Shown: positions 10,896-24,948, counted from the stretch's first letter. The stretch is DNA of 64,000 nucleotides from Pomphorhynchus laevis (GCA_012934845.2 WNNJ02000174.1:62001-126000); one strand, 5' to 3'. Made by a program: numbers and translations. Notes: generated by a model not told the origin, from the sequence alone.

Positions 10896-12965
10896 TCATT
10901 GCCTACGAAACTGTTTCGTGTCTAGGACTGATACTTTTGCAAAGACGCTAGAAGCGCCCTTAGAATTCAAAGTTCGACGAAGAAATGAAAAATGGTTGAA
11001 AATTGAGGCAAGAGAGTTGGAAGCAGAAATATTAATATCATAAATACGATAAGCAGGTTCATGATCCTGCTTATGAATCAGAAACACCAAGATAATAAAT
11101 ACGATAACTAGATGCATGAGCATAGATGAGAATGCCATCAACATTTTGCATAACATAGAAATTAAATGTATGAGAAATCGAAGACAAGTCACCGCGAAGA
11201 AGAGAGAAATGCAAAGGGCTTAATACGGAACCATGTGGAACACTAAACAGGATGGAAGAAAGATGAGAAAAAGAATAATTAGAACAAACGCGAGTAGTAT
11301 GGTTTGATATATGAAGATAACCAAGCCACAGAGGAAACAAAGAATCCATAATTGTGACGAAGACGATGGAGAAGAATCGAGTGATCGACGATGTCAAAAG
11401 CAGATGATAGATAAAAAGAAACTATGACACTACATAATTTTTAATCGCGCGAGATAAGTAAATCGTTATAAAGTTTTAAGCAGGCAATTTTAGTAAAGTG
11501 ATTAAAGCGAAAATCAGCTTGGAAGGGGTAAAACAAGTTGGGGGAAAATAGATATACATTAACTTGCTTGAGGACAATACACTCAAGGAGTTTAAAAAGG
11601 TTTAGAGAAATGATATAGGACGGTACGTAGATGGTAGTGAGGGGGTCAAGAGATTTTTTTGAGGATAGTGCGAACCGTGACGCATGCCCAGTTGGAAGGA
11701 ATGTTTGGGTGCGAAAAGTCAAGTTGAACAATGTGGTTATGAAGAGTGAGATATATGAGCATATAGTTTTAAGCAAGTAAGTGGGAATTAGGTCAGAAGG
11801 AGAAGTTTTATTAGGTAACTACAGAAGAACTTAAAAAACTTCATCAGACGAAACATGAAGAAGATGAAATAGCTATGGGAGGAAAGTATTTAAAGAGAAG
11901 AGAGGATACAACAGTATATAGGTAGAAGGGAAATAGATCAGATAGCTTAGATTGTAGATAAGATGAAAATTCATCAGGATTCATGGTAAAAGGGGTAGAT
12001 GATCGTGTTAGAATTGAGTTTAAGATTTTCCAATGAAATTTAGAGTTTGAAGATGACTCGAGTGGATTTCACCAAAAGAGAGTACGTTTAGTACGATAAA
12101 AATAATATGTGAACAACGGATAGAAAGATAGTAAGCACGGAGATTTAAAGTGTTTGAATTTGTATAACGTTAAAGAAAGCGAAAAAACACGAAAAATGAC
12201 GGAATCGACGCTTAGAAATACTACAGTACGAATCAAATCTGGGAGCATGGCGCAAGCGCTGAGGATAGTCGTAAGTTCAGAATCAAAAAGGATGTAGAGA
12301 TCACTGAGAGAAAGATAGTGAAGTAGAAGTGAAAAGAGTGAACAATTGAGTAAGGTTGTGCAGAGAATAGGGATATCTATAAATTTGATAAATGTTGGAG
12401 GCTCTAATGTTGGAGGCGGAGAAGGTGGATGGAGACGAGTAAGAGTAAGAGTGATAAGGAAATGATCGGACAAACCATGATAAGTAATTGACAAGAGGGT
12501 ATGGTCATTGAAGTAGTTAGAACAATAATATGTCTAGAGCATCGCTGAGAATATGCGTGAGGCTTGCTGAAAGTAATTTATAATAAAAATCAGAAAAATG
12601 ATAAGTTAGAGTGATAGAGTCAGAGTCAGCCGGGTGATTAAGACGAATTTTGAAATCGTAGAGAACAAAAGCAGGAGTATTAGACAATGAATAGTGAGAA
12701 AGAAGATCTGCAAGGTCGTTAAAACATACGCGAGGATGCAGCTGACCCTGAACGTTATACAATCACAAGTTCAATTGAGAAAGGAGTTCACAATCTGTAT
12801 TTGATAAATACGAACTAAGTGTAACGAATGATAGCTTTTATTTTACGCAGAGAATATCGATATATAATTGCTCAATGAGCAAATCAGCTTTATGAGGAAT
12901 GGAGCGATTGTTAAAAGGACAAAGACGAAAATTATGCTCATAAGCGAGATCGGTTAGCAAAGAAG
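10896..12965 (-). mobile_element. second decayed CR1/L2-like LINE, copy A
   Basis: Lying upstream of the previous relic on the same strand, it again runs endonuclease to reverse transcriptase. 12762-12517 has a remnant of GDFNIRLNHPAD (VLYDFKIRLNHPAD). 12494-12069 has GLSDHFLITLTL, the endonuclease SDH motif. 11776-11441 carries the DPLTT..PSYIISLNLFKLLE stretch, which aligns with the usual YRPISxLxxxSKLxE, followed by QADFRFNH. 11397-11071 has VPHGSVLSPLHFSLL (motif B) and MQNVDGILIY in place of YADDxxLY. The catalytic DD is lost. A 57-bp local insertion near 11065-11120 is absent from copy B. Copy B keeps about 100 more endonuclease codons with GGIVVIARNP. Confidence 0.78.
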
Positions 12966-13114
12966 TCGATCCGATATGGTTTAGAGAAAAATATATGTTA
13001 TGAAGGATGATATCAATGTATAATTGGTATGATTAAATTTGGATAAATCATGTATCAGTTTAAATTTTTGTTATGCATATGTTCAAAATTTTATGTTTAT
13101 TTAAAAATTGTATG

Positions 13115-13240
13115 TATAATATATTATATATGTATTATATACATATACTATATAATATGTAATATATTAATACATATAATATTATATTATAATTAATATA
13201 ATAATATATTATATATTATATTATAATATATAATATGTGA
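13115..13240. repeat. AT-only palindromic tract, copy A
   Basis: About 125 bp consist almost only of A and T in self-complementary blocks such as TATATGTATTATATACATATA. It can extrude as cruciforms. The match in copy B is at 51660-51790. In copy A the tract abuts near-identical duplicated sequence (13254 on); in copy B a 1.7-kb insertion containing the ribozyme array follows. Confidence 0.8.
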
Positions 13241-13253
13241 TCCCTTGTACCAA

Positions 13254-15394
13254 GGGAGCACCTATTTAACGGCATCTCTCACCTTATACTTCGTTAAAAC
13301 CGTTTGAAAAATCTTGCAAAGTATAAATTCACTTACAATACTTTTTAATAATAATTTTGCATATTAAAATATGCAAAATTAATATACCATAGTAAAATAT
13401 CATCAATTTTCAAGATGGAAGCGTTATTTTGACTTACAATATTATATTTGAAGGGGTAGGCAGATAAATAGATTGTATACTTGCGGATTCGACAATTCTA
13501 ATACACAGAATACAACGATTCTATGAAATCATAATTTTAAGTTACAGTTTAAAATTCCCCGATATTTCAGTTATATTAAGCATGCTGACATTGGAATTCG
13601 ATACAGTCCTATAAAAAAAAGTTTTTAATAATTTATTCATATATTTTTATAGTATTTAAATTACAATCAAAAATTATTAAATATTGCATCTTGCATTTAT
13701 TTTATTAAATTTCATAATCATTGAATATGAAAGTATACAGTAAGGCTTTTTCGTCGTTTTTAATCTACCGAAATAATATTTCAAAAGCTTTTAGACATAG
13801 AAGGCAATAAGCAATTGTCAACAAACACGGATGTGAATAAAAAAATCTTAAAATAATTTGAAATAAAAAAGTTTAAAAAATAAATGTATAAATTTAGATT
13901 GTATTTAAAATTCGAAATTTCAAAGCAGTGATTAATTTTGGTTTAAAATCTAGAATTCTACTTTCAACGGAAAACTAAATTTAGGAAGTTAAAATATATT
14001 GTCTTAAATATCTACAAATCATCTATTACATCACAATTAATGTGTATCTCACTTAACTGTATATTAGTAAGAAACGGATGATGCCCACACTACAGATGTA
14101 GAGAAAGACTCACTACTAACCTTTATATAAATGCACTAACTCATTTTTGATATAATAAATGTTTGTTCAAACTTGTTTCACGCGCTTGGCAATTTTGCAA
14201 AATTTAAAGTGAATTGTAAGTGATATGCAAATGATTTGAATAGGTATATCAGTAATTTATTAAGGTTAGCTAACGAATACACCTACCAACCTTTTAAATT
14301 TGTTTGTGTTCTTCCCAGCAAGTCCTTGGACAAATTGCATTCTTGCGATTTTTTTTGTAATATAAAAATTAAAAATTGAATAACCATCTACGTTGGTAAG
14401 CTAACTTAATTTTTAACAAAACAGTTAATAGTTTAAGTTCTCTATCTGAACAGAAATTACATATTTGACTTCAACATTATTCATTCTTTCAAAATATATG
14501 TACATTTCAAAGTATATAGACTCTAGATTTTGATAGCGTGATCCAACTTAAGATCTACCAGAATTATGGTTGTTAAGTATATAGTGTAAAATAGCACATA
14601 AGAAGATATGTTCTTTATAGGGTATGCTGGGTTGGAGAACCACTGTCGTCACAAACTTACCTATTTTAGCTTCTTCAAGTTATGTCTTGCAAGCTTTGTA
14701 TATGTAAACAATATGTTGATGTGTTGAATAATATATATAACATGCATTATTTTATATTACATATAATCGCAATATTATCGAGTATGTTATTGCTATATGA
14801 TGAATTTTAAAAAATATTATTTGTAAACTAAACAAAAAGATAGTAAGCATACATTCTATTGACCGATTCAATACTTCTAATCGATATATTAGATACTGGC
14901 TTGTAATGACCCGAACTCGATATTTTTCTAAATAAAAGAATGAATCGCAAAAGATTAAAAGTAAAATAAAAACGGTTTTATTTAAGATAGTTTTAAAATT
15001 TGTTTTATTAAAGATTATAATTGTTATTGATTTTTTAATAAAATAGATAAAACTCAGTAATCGCGTAGAATCAAATGAAAGTTTACATTTTTATCACAAT
15101 ACGCTTATTTCACAAACTTTTGCTTTCATTAAAGAGAGCAAAACAGATTTTAATTTTTTTAAAGATTTTACTTTTAGAAAGTATTTATTAAATAATTTGT
15201 TTTCATATTTAACATAAATATATTTAATATATATGTATATATAAATATAAATATTTATATAAATAAAATATTATATTATAATTTTTTCCTGAAACAAAGT
15301 TTGAGATCTAATATACATACAATACACCTATCTAATTTTTTCGCTTTATCTATGCTCAAATACTGAGGCAAAATGAACTGGAGTTCATATATTC
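13254..15394. other. near-identical duplicated spacer, no gene seen
   Basis: The stretch corresponds to 53552-55673 with very few differences, including an 18-bp size change near 13365/53660. No reading frame of protein-like composition and no RNA gene are seen. Confidence 0.6.
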
Positions 15395-17640
15395 TTGATC
15401 AAGACGATCAATACTAACAACTTACAATTCAATCAAGACGATCAATCAATTGCAAGACGATTAATCAATTCGGCAAATGTCAACTCGATGTTGTGGTTGC
15501 AATGGTCCGGCAGGGTGTGCAGAAGTTGTGTTTGTGAAAGAACGGCGTGCAGTGTATTAATTGTTCGGCACCAAAATGTGCAAAGCGTATTCCTCAGTTG
15601 GAAATAACGCCTCCTATGGATCTTTATCATCAGCTTGTCAGGTTCAACACAGTCAAACTGCAGCTACGCACGCTCATACTAATATCAATGAGCTCGTGTC
15701 CTTTGAATTAAAATGTACAGCTCCAGATTGCAACGTATATTCTGCTGTGAAAACTCCAGTTCAACTACCACGTGAATTCTTTCTCCGTGATTTCTATTGT
15801 GGTTATTGTGCTGTCAAACATATAGCCGCACAATCAGAGTTAGTCAGTTCTCTTGAGAGTGAGCTGACTGAAATCAAACGACAAATAAATGTTTCACCAC
15901 CGTGTAATTCCCAAGCTCAAAACTTACAATCTTCCAGGCTTAAATCTAGTGATATGCATGATGGACCCTCATAGAGTGATGTTGTGAGTGGGAAGGTTCG
16001 TAGATAGATTGTACGGACAGTATTAGCTACTACAAGCAACAAAAACAAAAATGCTTCCAGCTTACAAATCTTGTGTTCTATTAAAAAGGAAAGTAAACGC
16101 TCCTCAACAGTAATCATAAAGAACTTTTCTATTTCGGATAATGATCATACAGAAATCTTAAAGATTTTTCAAGAGATAGGTTACGCAAATCCGAATTTTC
16201 GACAATTGCAAATTCGTCGATTTCCTGCTAAGCGCTCTGATATCCCACTTTGCTGAGGATGTACGCTCATACATCCTCAGCAAATATTAACTGCACTAAC
16301 GCGGTTACCAAACACGACATATATCCGAGATACTATCCCAACTAATGTGTTGAAATCTTGCATCCACACACTTCTACCTTATTTGTGTAATCTTTTCAAT
16401 TCGTCAATTCAGTATTTGAAGTATCCTTATTCCTTCAAAGTCGCCATTATACAGCCACTTGTGAAGCGATCATCTCTTGATCCCATGATTTCTTTTTCGT
16501 ACAGACCAATTTTTCACATACCGACAATCTCCAAACTTTTTCAACGTATAATCAAATAAGTGACTATCTGAAGGTAAATAACCTGTTTTCTTCTTCTCAA
16601 TCTGCTTATCGTAAACATCATTCAACCCTCATTGCAGGTACTCAAATTTTTGACCATTTACTTGTCGCCATTGATAAGAGTCGTTATGGTCTTATTATAG
16701 CGCTTGATTTAGCTTCAGCCTTTGATGTCGTTGACCATCAAATTCTCCTTGCATGTATTCGTCATCCAATCATATCTAACTGGTAGATATTTTAGTGTTG
16801 AATCTAATTCAACTTTCTCATCTACTTATCAAATCACTCACGGCGTACCTCAAGGTTCTGTACTTGGACCTATACTATTCACACTTCTTTTTGGCGACCT
16901 AACATATATTGCCTCTCCTTATGGTTTCCATTTAATTCAATATGCGGACGACATCGTGCTGTATGCAGACTGTGATCCGTATTCCGTTAATCACCTTGCA
17001 GACTGATTGTAAAATTCTGATTGTCTAAATCATCTTTGTAGACATTTGACTTCATTACGTTTAGTAATAAAAACGAAGAAATGTACTCTTATGTGGATAA
17101 TGCCTCACTCTTTGTCTGATCTGAACATTTTAATCAAAAATTCTGACTTACCGGTAGTCACTTCTATGACCATTCCCGGAATTTTATTTGATTCCCACTT
17201 GTCATTTCTTCCTTTCATCAGACACAAAGCTCAATGCTGTTTTCTTATCTTGAGAGACATTAGGCAAAAAACATCATCTCTTTACTCTCACTACGGTGAA
17301 ATTAGTGAATTTTCTTCTGATTTCCAAACTTGATTATTCTGTCAGTCTTCTTTTTAATTATCCGAAATCATCGCTCAAATCTTTGCAAAGTATTCTAAAT
17401 TCGGTCGTTAGAGATATTTTTCGCTTAAGGAAATTCGATCACATATCGCGTTATTCTAATTCGCTGTCTTGGCTAGACATCACGAACCGCATAAGGTTAA
17501 AACTAGCATGCTTCACGTAGAATATCATAAATTCTAACGCCCCTTCACTGCTCATCTTACCTACATTATCCAGTAAATCCACAACTTCTATTTCGCTTCG
17601 CAGTCATTCTACCGGAATTCCTAATTTAAAAAAAAATTCA
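15395..17640 (+). mobile_element. decayed CR1-like LINE lacking endonuclease, copy A
   Basis: The order is ORF1-like protein, then directly reverse transcriptase. ORF1 (about 15561-16256, broken between frames) has paired cysteines (CTAPDC, FYCGYC), a short heptad-like helix around SSLESELTEIKRQI, and a segment with STVIIKNFSISDNDHTEIL resembling the RNA-binding domain of CR1/L2 ORF1s. The reverse transcriptase pieces are 16347-16559 (SFKVAIIQPLVKRSSLD, SYRP), 16722-17006 (ITHGVPQGSVLGPILF, then QYADDIVLYAD with both catalytic Asp intact) and 17046-17520. The AP endonuclease expected between ORF1 and RT is missing; a 15-bp hairpin lies at the joint. Multiple stops and frame changes make it inactive. 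Confidence 0.85.
16249..16284. repeat. 15-bp perfect inverted repeat at LINE deletion joint, copy A
   Basis: TTTGCTGAGGATGTA, a 6-base loop, then TACATCCTCAGCAAA. It lies where the LINE jumps from ORF1-like sequence to reverse transcriptase. In copy B the third base is C instead of T, shortening the stem to 14 bp at the outer end; this is one of the rare differences between the copies here. Confidence 0.85.
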
Positions 17641-17702
17641 TTTTGGTAAGCTTGTAAGTGACTGATAGTCACATTTAGCACTTAGAAAACCGTTTCTTCT
17701 TC

Positions 17703-17965
17703 TATAATATAATATTATAATATTATAAATATTATAATATTTATTATATTAATAATATTAATATAATATATATTATATTATATAATAATTATAATAATTA
17801 TTATATTATAATAAAATATATTATATATAATATATTATATAATATATTAATATATTATTAATATAATAATATGTATTATATTAATATTATCATATTTATA
17901 TATAAACATGAATATATTTATATAAATTTATATTTAACATAATATATTTATGTTATATTTAACAT
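17703..17965. repeat. AT-only palindromic tract, copy A
   Basis: About 260 bp of TATAATATTATAATAT-type sequence is rich in overlapping palindromes. It directly follows the CR1-like relic and matches 57982-58245 in copy B base for base as far as I can follow. Confidence 0.85.
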
Positions 17966-19630
17966 AAAAAGTGTTGTCACGAGCCAGCCATTAATAAATA
18001 AAATATTAAACATTGAAAATGATAAAAACGTCAAATTTTAAAAACGTCGAATATATTTGTTGATTCAGTGGACACGTATATTACATACATACAATTTATA
18101 TCTAGAATTTACTTAAAATTCAATTAATTCTGTGGTTTTGCGCTCAATAAAAATTCGGATCATGTAGGGCAGATATACATTTAATACAAATTCTTAGAGA
18201 AAATCTGATGCAAAAAGCTGATTATAACGGAATAAAAATCAATTTTTATGAATTGACTAAATTTCTCGTGTGTTCCAAGGATATGACAGGATAAAAGAGC
18301 ACATCAACATTACAAATGATAAAAATGCTATAATTGGAGTGAATGCGTGTTGTGGTAAAAAAACGCGATGAATTCAGTGTATGTTAATTGTGTTTTTAAG
18401 GGAATTATTATCTTAGCTGTTATCTAAAATGAAACAGTTACTTTTGTATACATAATAATCTCATAAATTCAGGTACTGGTCTGACATCCTGAATTGCAAA
18501 AACTGTGATAAATAAAATCGCTTCGTACAATCCCGATATCATTCGTAACTAATTCTGCTTCCAAATATATTGTCAGAAAATGGGATCCTTGTTAACACCT
18601 TGCTAGTGTCCCTATCCCACAGTTCATTAATGAAATTTTTATTTATTCAGTTAAGTAAATTTAAAGCTGTTCTATTTCATAAAGCACAATAAATTCCGGC
18701 CCATTAATGAAACAAATGTACAAGCTATAGCTAACAAATTTGGGTTTTTAGATAGAAGTGTATGTTGAACGCTATTTATTTTCATTACAACACTGGGGTA
18801 CCACAATTTTAGGAGGTTTCGATGACTATTCCCCAGCTAAACATAACAATGTATGCCCAAGATGATGTTTAACACATACAAGTTGCTCAAACAAACACAG
18901 TAGTAAAGTCAAATTCACGCAAAATGTCTTATTTAATTAATAAATTTGATAAATTTATTAATTAATTAATAAATTCTTATTTAATTTCTTATTAATAATA
19001 CTTGGATTATTTCATAGTATAAACAAGTTAATTCTAACTTGTTTCCTTCGCACATTAGTGAAGAAGGCATTAATAATTTAAGTTTGTTATAAATTTTCTT
19101 TAATTTACATAAATTTAAATGTAACCAGGATATATTATTTACTATTCATCTATAAAAATTTCCGACTTGAGAGTTTAAATTTATGCTTAATGGTAGTTTG
19201 ATGATATTTGACAGGTGTCTATTTTATTTTATTGCAATCTAGTTAGCAAAATATCGCAGTTTAATTATTCTTAAATAGACAAATATGAATATAAAAATAG
19301 TAAATTATATATTACAACTAAATGTGTGGCATCTGATTTTTTAGAATTAAATATAAGAGACAATTGCTATCTTTTAGTCTGAAGATGAAAATTAATCAAA
19401 CTAAAAATTAATCAAAGTTAATTAAACAAAGCTAATCAAAATATAAGGAACTTACAAATGTGTTAATGCAAAAAGCAGATTGATTGCAATTGCATCAATG
19501 GAAATATTAGTAAATTCGCTAAATAAAAATTCCATATTTAAAGCGATTTTCGCGTTCACACGTACAGTATTTCAATTTCGCTGTCATTAAAAGCATCAGC
19601 AGCAATTGAAGTCAGGTTTGTTGCATTAAC
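17966..19630. other. duplicated spacer; contains a ~1.25-kb segment partly repeated in copy B
   Basis: No gene is seen. The part from about 18123 to 19385 occurs once here. In copy B an extra ~500 bp patch (59265-59765) consists of diverged pieces of the end and the beginning of this same segment joined together, which suggests an older head-to-tail repeat. Confidence 0.5.
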
Positions 19631-19650
19631 GTACCTTAATTTAAATTCTA
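19631..19650. other. empty insertion site of the copy B Penelope-like element
   Basis: GTACCTTAATTTAAATTC is uninterrupted here. In copy B the same sequence is split after GTACCTTA (60465-60472) by 2.9 kb of Penelope-like element, and TTAATTTAAATTC resumes at 63362. The TTA present on both sides of the insert is present once here, giving a 3-bp target duplication. Confidence 0.9.
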
Positions 19651-20275
19651 CAATAATATGTCTACTTTAACTTACACGATAGTGGTATTGGTGGTATTAT
19701 TGTACATATGAGTGCATTCGCTAAATGGTAGATTTGTATTGCAAATAGGAGGATTAGATATACCGTATTAACAAACAAATAAATAAATTAAAATTAATTT
19801 AAAACAAATTCAGATTAAATTAGATCTTAAAAATTACTTTCTTACTTTGTCATGACAAATTCTATTTTCGTGATTTTAAAATATTTATTAACATCATATC
19901 GGACTACCATTTATTTTGAAGCAGATGTCTACAAAACATCTGCTCAATTTTAGAAAGCGAAATACTTGTAAACTTCGTTTTTGATTGAAAAACATTTTTC
20001 ATTAAGAAATTCAACTTTACAAGGATCGAGCAGTTTAGTAAGACGTGTTGACGCTACAAGAACAAATTGTTAAAATATCAAGGCATAAAAATCTACATCG
20101 AATGCTATTTTGTTATATTTTATTTCTAAATTTATTAAAATGGACATAGTTGTGTCGATATAAGATAATAATAAAAATAATGAAAGTGGAAAACTTGACA
20201 TTTTTTGTATTAGAAAGAAATAAGTTTTTATTTAATCACAGATATGAGATTTACATTTGAGTTACTTTCAATTAG

Positions 20276-23200
20276 CTACTATAGCTTCAAAAAAGTATCA
20301 CGAAAAGTTTATTTTTTATTCAATGAAATCGAAATAATCTTCTTGATGACTTTAAACTTGCACTCATCGAACAGTGCGAATTAATCGTATGAATATTTCA
20401 GAAAAAAAATTAAACTTTTTAATGCTTATCTTATTAAAACAAAAAAAATTAGCGCTTTTAGAAAAAGCAAAATAATCCTGTATTCCTTTTTAACGCCCAC
20501 TAATTATATCAATTTTCATTAAATTAAGGAAATTTTAGACATATATCATTCAAGGTATTCAATGAATATGATTTGAACACTTGATTTTATAGCATTTTAT
20601 TGATTTTAACATTTTAATTTTTAAACATTTTCTTAAAATTTGATCCAAATACTAAAATCAATTTTACCCTCATTCTAAAATTGTAAAGCATGTAATCTCA
20701 TTTGTTTATTTTATATTTGCCGTAAATCTTTTAATTCCTCAGCTTAAATAATTTAGAAATTAAACACATTTTTGGTTAGAGATTTTCTCACTAATTAGTT
20801 AAATTAAAATGTTTATTGATCAAAACAAGTGCTTTTCTCAAACTTAATTCAAAAATAAAAAATAAATTGTTATGATGAAATTATTTATCAAATTAAATTT
20901 AATTTGATAAATAAAAATGCGATATTTTTATTTATTAATGAAATATCAAAACGTGTATCTTTAATTTTCTCATTAAATTGTGATAATTTGTGATTTTCGC
21001 TAATTGTTAATGACAAACTTTATTTTGTCAAGAGAAATTGCCTTTTAAAATACATCAAACTTTATTTGTTTTACAACAAATAATTAATTAAATAATTAAT
21101 TAATTATTAATTAATAAAATAGTAATCTAAATTTAATAAATTAAGCATAATTGAACGTAATTAAAATTAACTTCATTTTGCTTCCTTTACTAAATTACAT
21201 ACAAAAGCATGAATTACACTTTTTTAAATCAATACTACTATAAACGTTAAAACAGTAATTTAATTACTCAAAACGAAATATGCTTTTATTTTATCAGCTA
21301 CATGAAATGAGTTTTTACTCATATCATATATAATTTCGATAAATGCACAACCAAATTAGATTTACAAAAAAGAGATAAGAAAATAAATTTCGCTTTGAAA
21401 ATTATTTTATATTTATCTCAATGCTTAAAAAGTAAACTTACCATTTCGTAAAATTTCGAGTTAACTCACCAACCGGTAAGCATACTTCATACATCTCATA
21501 ATGATTAATCAATAGTGTACTACTGATAAGTACAATACCCGAATCTAAACATTCTAATAACATTAAACATGAATTGCCTCTAATAAAATAAATGTAAATT
21601 ATTTAAAAAGTGAAATTATATTTACGTTTACTATATATATATGATTTACCTTTTCTTATAGTAAGCTATAATAATTATTATTCCAGAAGAGTTCTTATCT
21701 GGCATTTCATGTATAAATTTTTCATCACATTTCATCAATAAATTTTAAGGGTTAAACATAAATACAGTCGTTAGGTATTTGCAAATAAATCAATAAATAT
21801 TGTCAATGTTTTTATCAAAGTATTAACAAAGTTTTTATCAAAGTATTAACAAAGTATTAACAAACAAATAAATAAAATGTTATTTTGGTACATATCATGT
21901 TATTTTGTTACTGCTTTTAATATTATTTAACAGTAGAGCCAGGAGTTGATGCAGGTAAACTAATATAAACTAAATGTTATTAATTTTGTGATTAAAGTCA
22001 TCACTACATTCAATAAAAATATTGTTTATTAGCTAAATTTGTAGGTTATCGTGATTACGAACAGGTTGTTTTCGGAAGCTTTTAGTACATTAAGCGCTAA
22101 AAGTTAAAAACAATGTTTATATATAATTATTAATAAATAATTAATAGCTGATACAAACAATAAATTATGACATCATATAATGATATATTAATCATATATT
22201 AATACGATATCATTAATCATATGTTTTTATTTGAATTAATTTTTAGTATTAGTTATTTTTTAATTATTATTTAAAATATATTATTATATTATTTATTTTT
22301 TAAATTAATTTAGTGACATTGCTTCTATATCTTTATACTTTCTTTGTTTAAATATCATATCTACACATAAATTAAATCCTTTATTTGTTGTTATGCAATT
22401 AATCTGTTTATATCAAAATACTATTATATTGGTTGGTAAATTAATATTTTATATATTTAATTGTATAAATATAATTATTTATGTTAATTAAATTTTTATA
22501 ATTTATAACATCATTATATTTATCCTCGAATTTGAGGTTATACCTTTTAAGTAGATATATTTAAACGTATATAATTTAATATTATAAAAAAATATTAATA
22601 TATATTTTTTTACAATTAAAATGATTTATAAAAATAAATTTATTTTTTTTAAATTTATTGAATACAAAAAGAATGATAATTGTAATCAGTCGAATTTGTT
22701 TATTTGTGTTGTATGTGATCTACGGATATGACCGAATCTTTATCGCATAATTTTGATATAATAATACCTGTCTTTATGGTTTACGTAGCCTTAAAGATTG
22801 ATTTTTTAGCTCACAAAATAAAATAGTTTGTGGAACATTCTTAGTTTTTTCCACAAACTATTAGTAGTAAATAAAGTAGATTTTGTGCAAATTTTTTCTC
22901 TGTCTGTTATTTCACAGGATTGAAAGTAAATTTAAAACAGTTCTTATATCGAAGATTTGGTTTACCTACTAACCTGTGAGCTCATGCCACTTCTCAATAA
23001 ATTATCAGTAAAAAATTCTTTGTTGTGGATTGTTGGCGTGCTTATGAATGCATTTTAAATATAATAAATAATGAATTCATAACAGATAAGAGTGAATCCA
23101 TAACACACTTAAAATTGTATGAAATGACAGATAAAAACTATCCAGAAGAATAAATGAATATGAATAAATTTTAGATTTTAGATAATCCTTCAAATAATTT

Positions 23201-24660
23201 CTATAATCGTAACAGCAAAACAATGTCAACGATTTAAATCTAGCACTGCATTGTGTCTTTGGCAGCAAGGTAACTGGATAAAACAGTCAGAACGAAAAAT
23301 AATAAAAGAATAAAATAGTTCTTATTATGTTGTTAGTAAATAAAATATAGCCGTTACAATCTAGATTTTGGTCATTAAATAATTTTATATGGCTCTATCT
23401 ATTATTTTATAAAAAAATACAAAATCCAATTTTGAATTTGAACTATCAAACTCGAAAGTTTTTGATTATCAAAATAAAGACTTTTTGCAACGATGTATAA
23501 AAATATGTTTGAATTCTGTTATGTGGTTATTGATATCAAGGTATCTTATTTTCGAATGCTAGATAAATCTATAATTTCTCGATTCATTCGCACCTATGTA
23601 TGAAATTAGTTTATACACGAAATAAACTTTAACTATTTCCGATCTTAAGCTATTTGTGATCAATTAAAATCCATCCTGCAAATGGTCTTTTGAAGTCAAA
23701 GATAAAAAAGTGTCACTGAAGCTACTGGGCAAAACAATTTTAATTATAAAATAGTTATTATTGCATTAATAAATATCACGTGCACTAAACAAATGTACAA
23801 AAATGTTTGCTATTTATAAGAAATAATAACTCACTTTTAAGATATTTAAAAAATCTTGACTTACAAAAGCTGGATATTGCTGGCATTGATAATGCACTTG
23901 GATACCTCAAACTACCAAAAACGTACATTATATTCGATCACTATTTGTAAATAGTCTGGATTTTTCCAATAAAAAGCTTTACGGTTTTGGAGACACTGCA
24001 ACACGAATTGTTTTTCTTTGATATAAATTTATCGCAGTTAGACCAGTTTAATATTTGATTTCGTTTTTACTCAGAGTTTTGCTGGACGATCAAATATTTT
24101 AAAACAGTTAATAATTTATCAGGTTATAGCACAGTCTTCTGACGTAAATTTCTTATGTTTAAGAAATTTATACAGTTTGTTACTGACTGTTATTTTATTT
24201 AGAATCTCATTGCTATACACTCATATTTTTAACTATTTATTAGACTCTTAACACATCTTACAAATTGAATGATAGTGAAAAATATTTGTAGCAATATTTA
24301 GATTTTTTTAAATTTGTAGTATTTGGAGCTGATTTTAATCATTATTTACAATAAAGATCAAATATTCTACAAAATATATTTTACATCCAAATGTATATCA
24401 AATCAAAAAAGTAATAAATGCAGATTCATTGATAAGCAAATTTTCAGAATCATTTGAATTTATTAATAACACTTTAAAATAAATATATTATCAATAAGTA
24501 AAGCACTATAAAATTTGGTTATGGCAAAATAATATAACAGCTACACAAAAGTTATTTTTATTAAAGACAAATATGTTCTTTAAAAGTAATAACAATCAAA
24601 TAAATATTTAACTTTGTATACGTTATTTAACAAATAAATGAAATATGCAATCTCAATATT
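20276..24660. other. AT-rich single-copy spacer, no gene seen
   Basis: The stretch is very AT-rich with many homopolymer runs. Only short, low-complexity open frames occur (for example on the minus strand at 23077-23268), none with recognisable motifs. Part of it may be the continuation of the duplication, whose second copy would lie beyond the right edge of the window. Confidence 0.5.
22824..22860. repeat. 12-bp inverted repeat
   Basis: TAGTTTGTGGAA and its reverse complement TTCCACAAACTA are separated by 13 bases and form a compact hairpin in otherwise unstructured AT-rich DNA. No partner feature is seen. Confidence 0.6.
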
Positions 24661-24948
24661 AAATCGATTAAGACGACTAGCGACACGGACTACCGGAATT
24701 TACTATTGGGCGCGCACGACTGATTGCACACACGACTGACCTTTTTTTTGCGACTCTCTCGAGACGATTTTAGCTTTTACGTAGTGCTTAAATAGGCGAA
24801 TTTTCTCGTACGATTTTCTTTCGGTAATATCGGTAAGTGGTTTTGTGGTGACTTTGTTTTAACTTTGTTTTAACTTTTTCTTATAATTTTTTCTTTTGGT
24901 TGTGTTTGTCTTCTGATTTTTTCTAAGTTTCATAGTTTTTAATTAAAT

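Larger units (their letters stand above)
3138..20275 (+). repeat. segmental duplication, copy A (direct)
   Basis: This segment reappears in the same orientation from 38525 onward. Matching landmarks include 3138/38525, 8432/43173, 13254/53552, 15395/55674 and 20237/63963. The offset changes from about 35.4 to 34.7 to 40.3 to 43.7 kb because each copy carries private insertions. 13254-20275 and 3138-4780 are almost identical to their partners (a handful of base changes seen by eye), while 4780-5080 and 8640-9620 are much more diverged. Copy A ends where copy B leaves the window, so its right boundary is unknown. Confidence 0.95.

Noticed and set aside
12800-13260. CRISPR-like or satellite array in the AT tract
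   Set aside because: No regularly spaced identical repeats; only overlapping AT palindromes.
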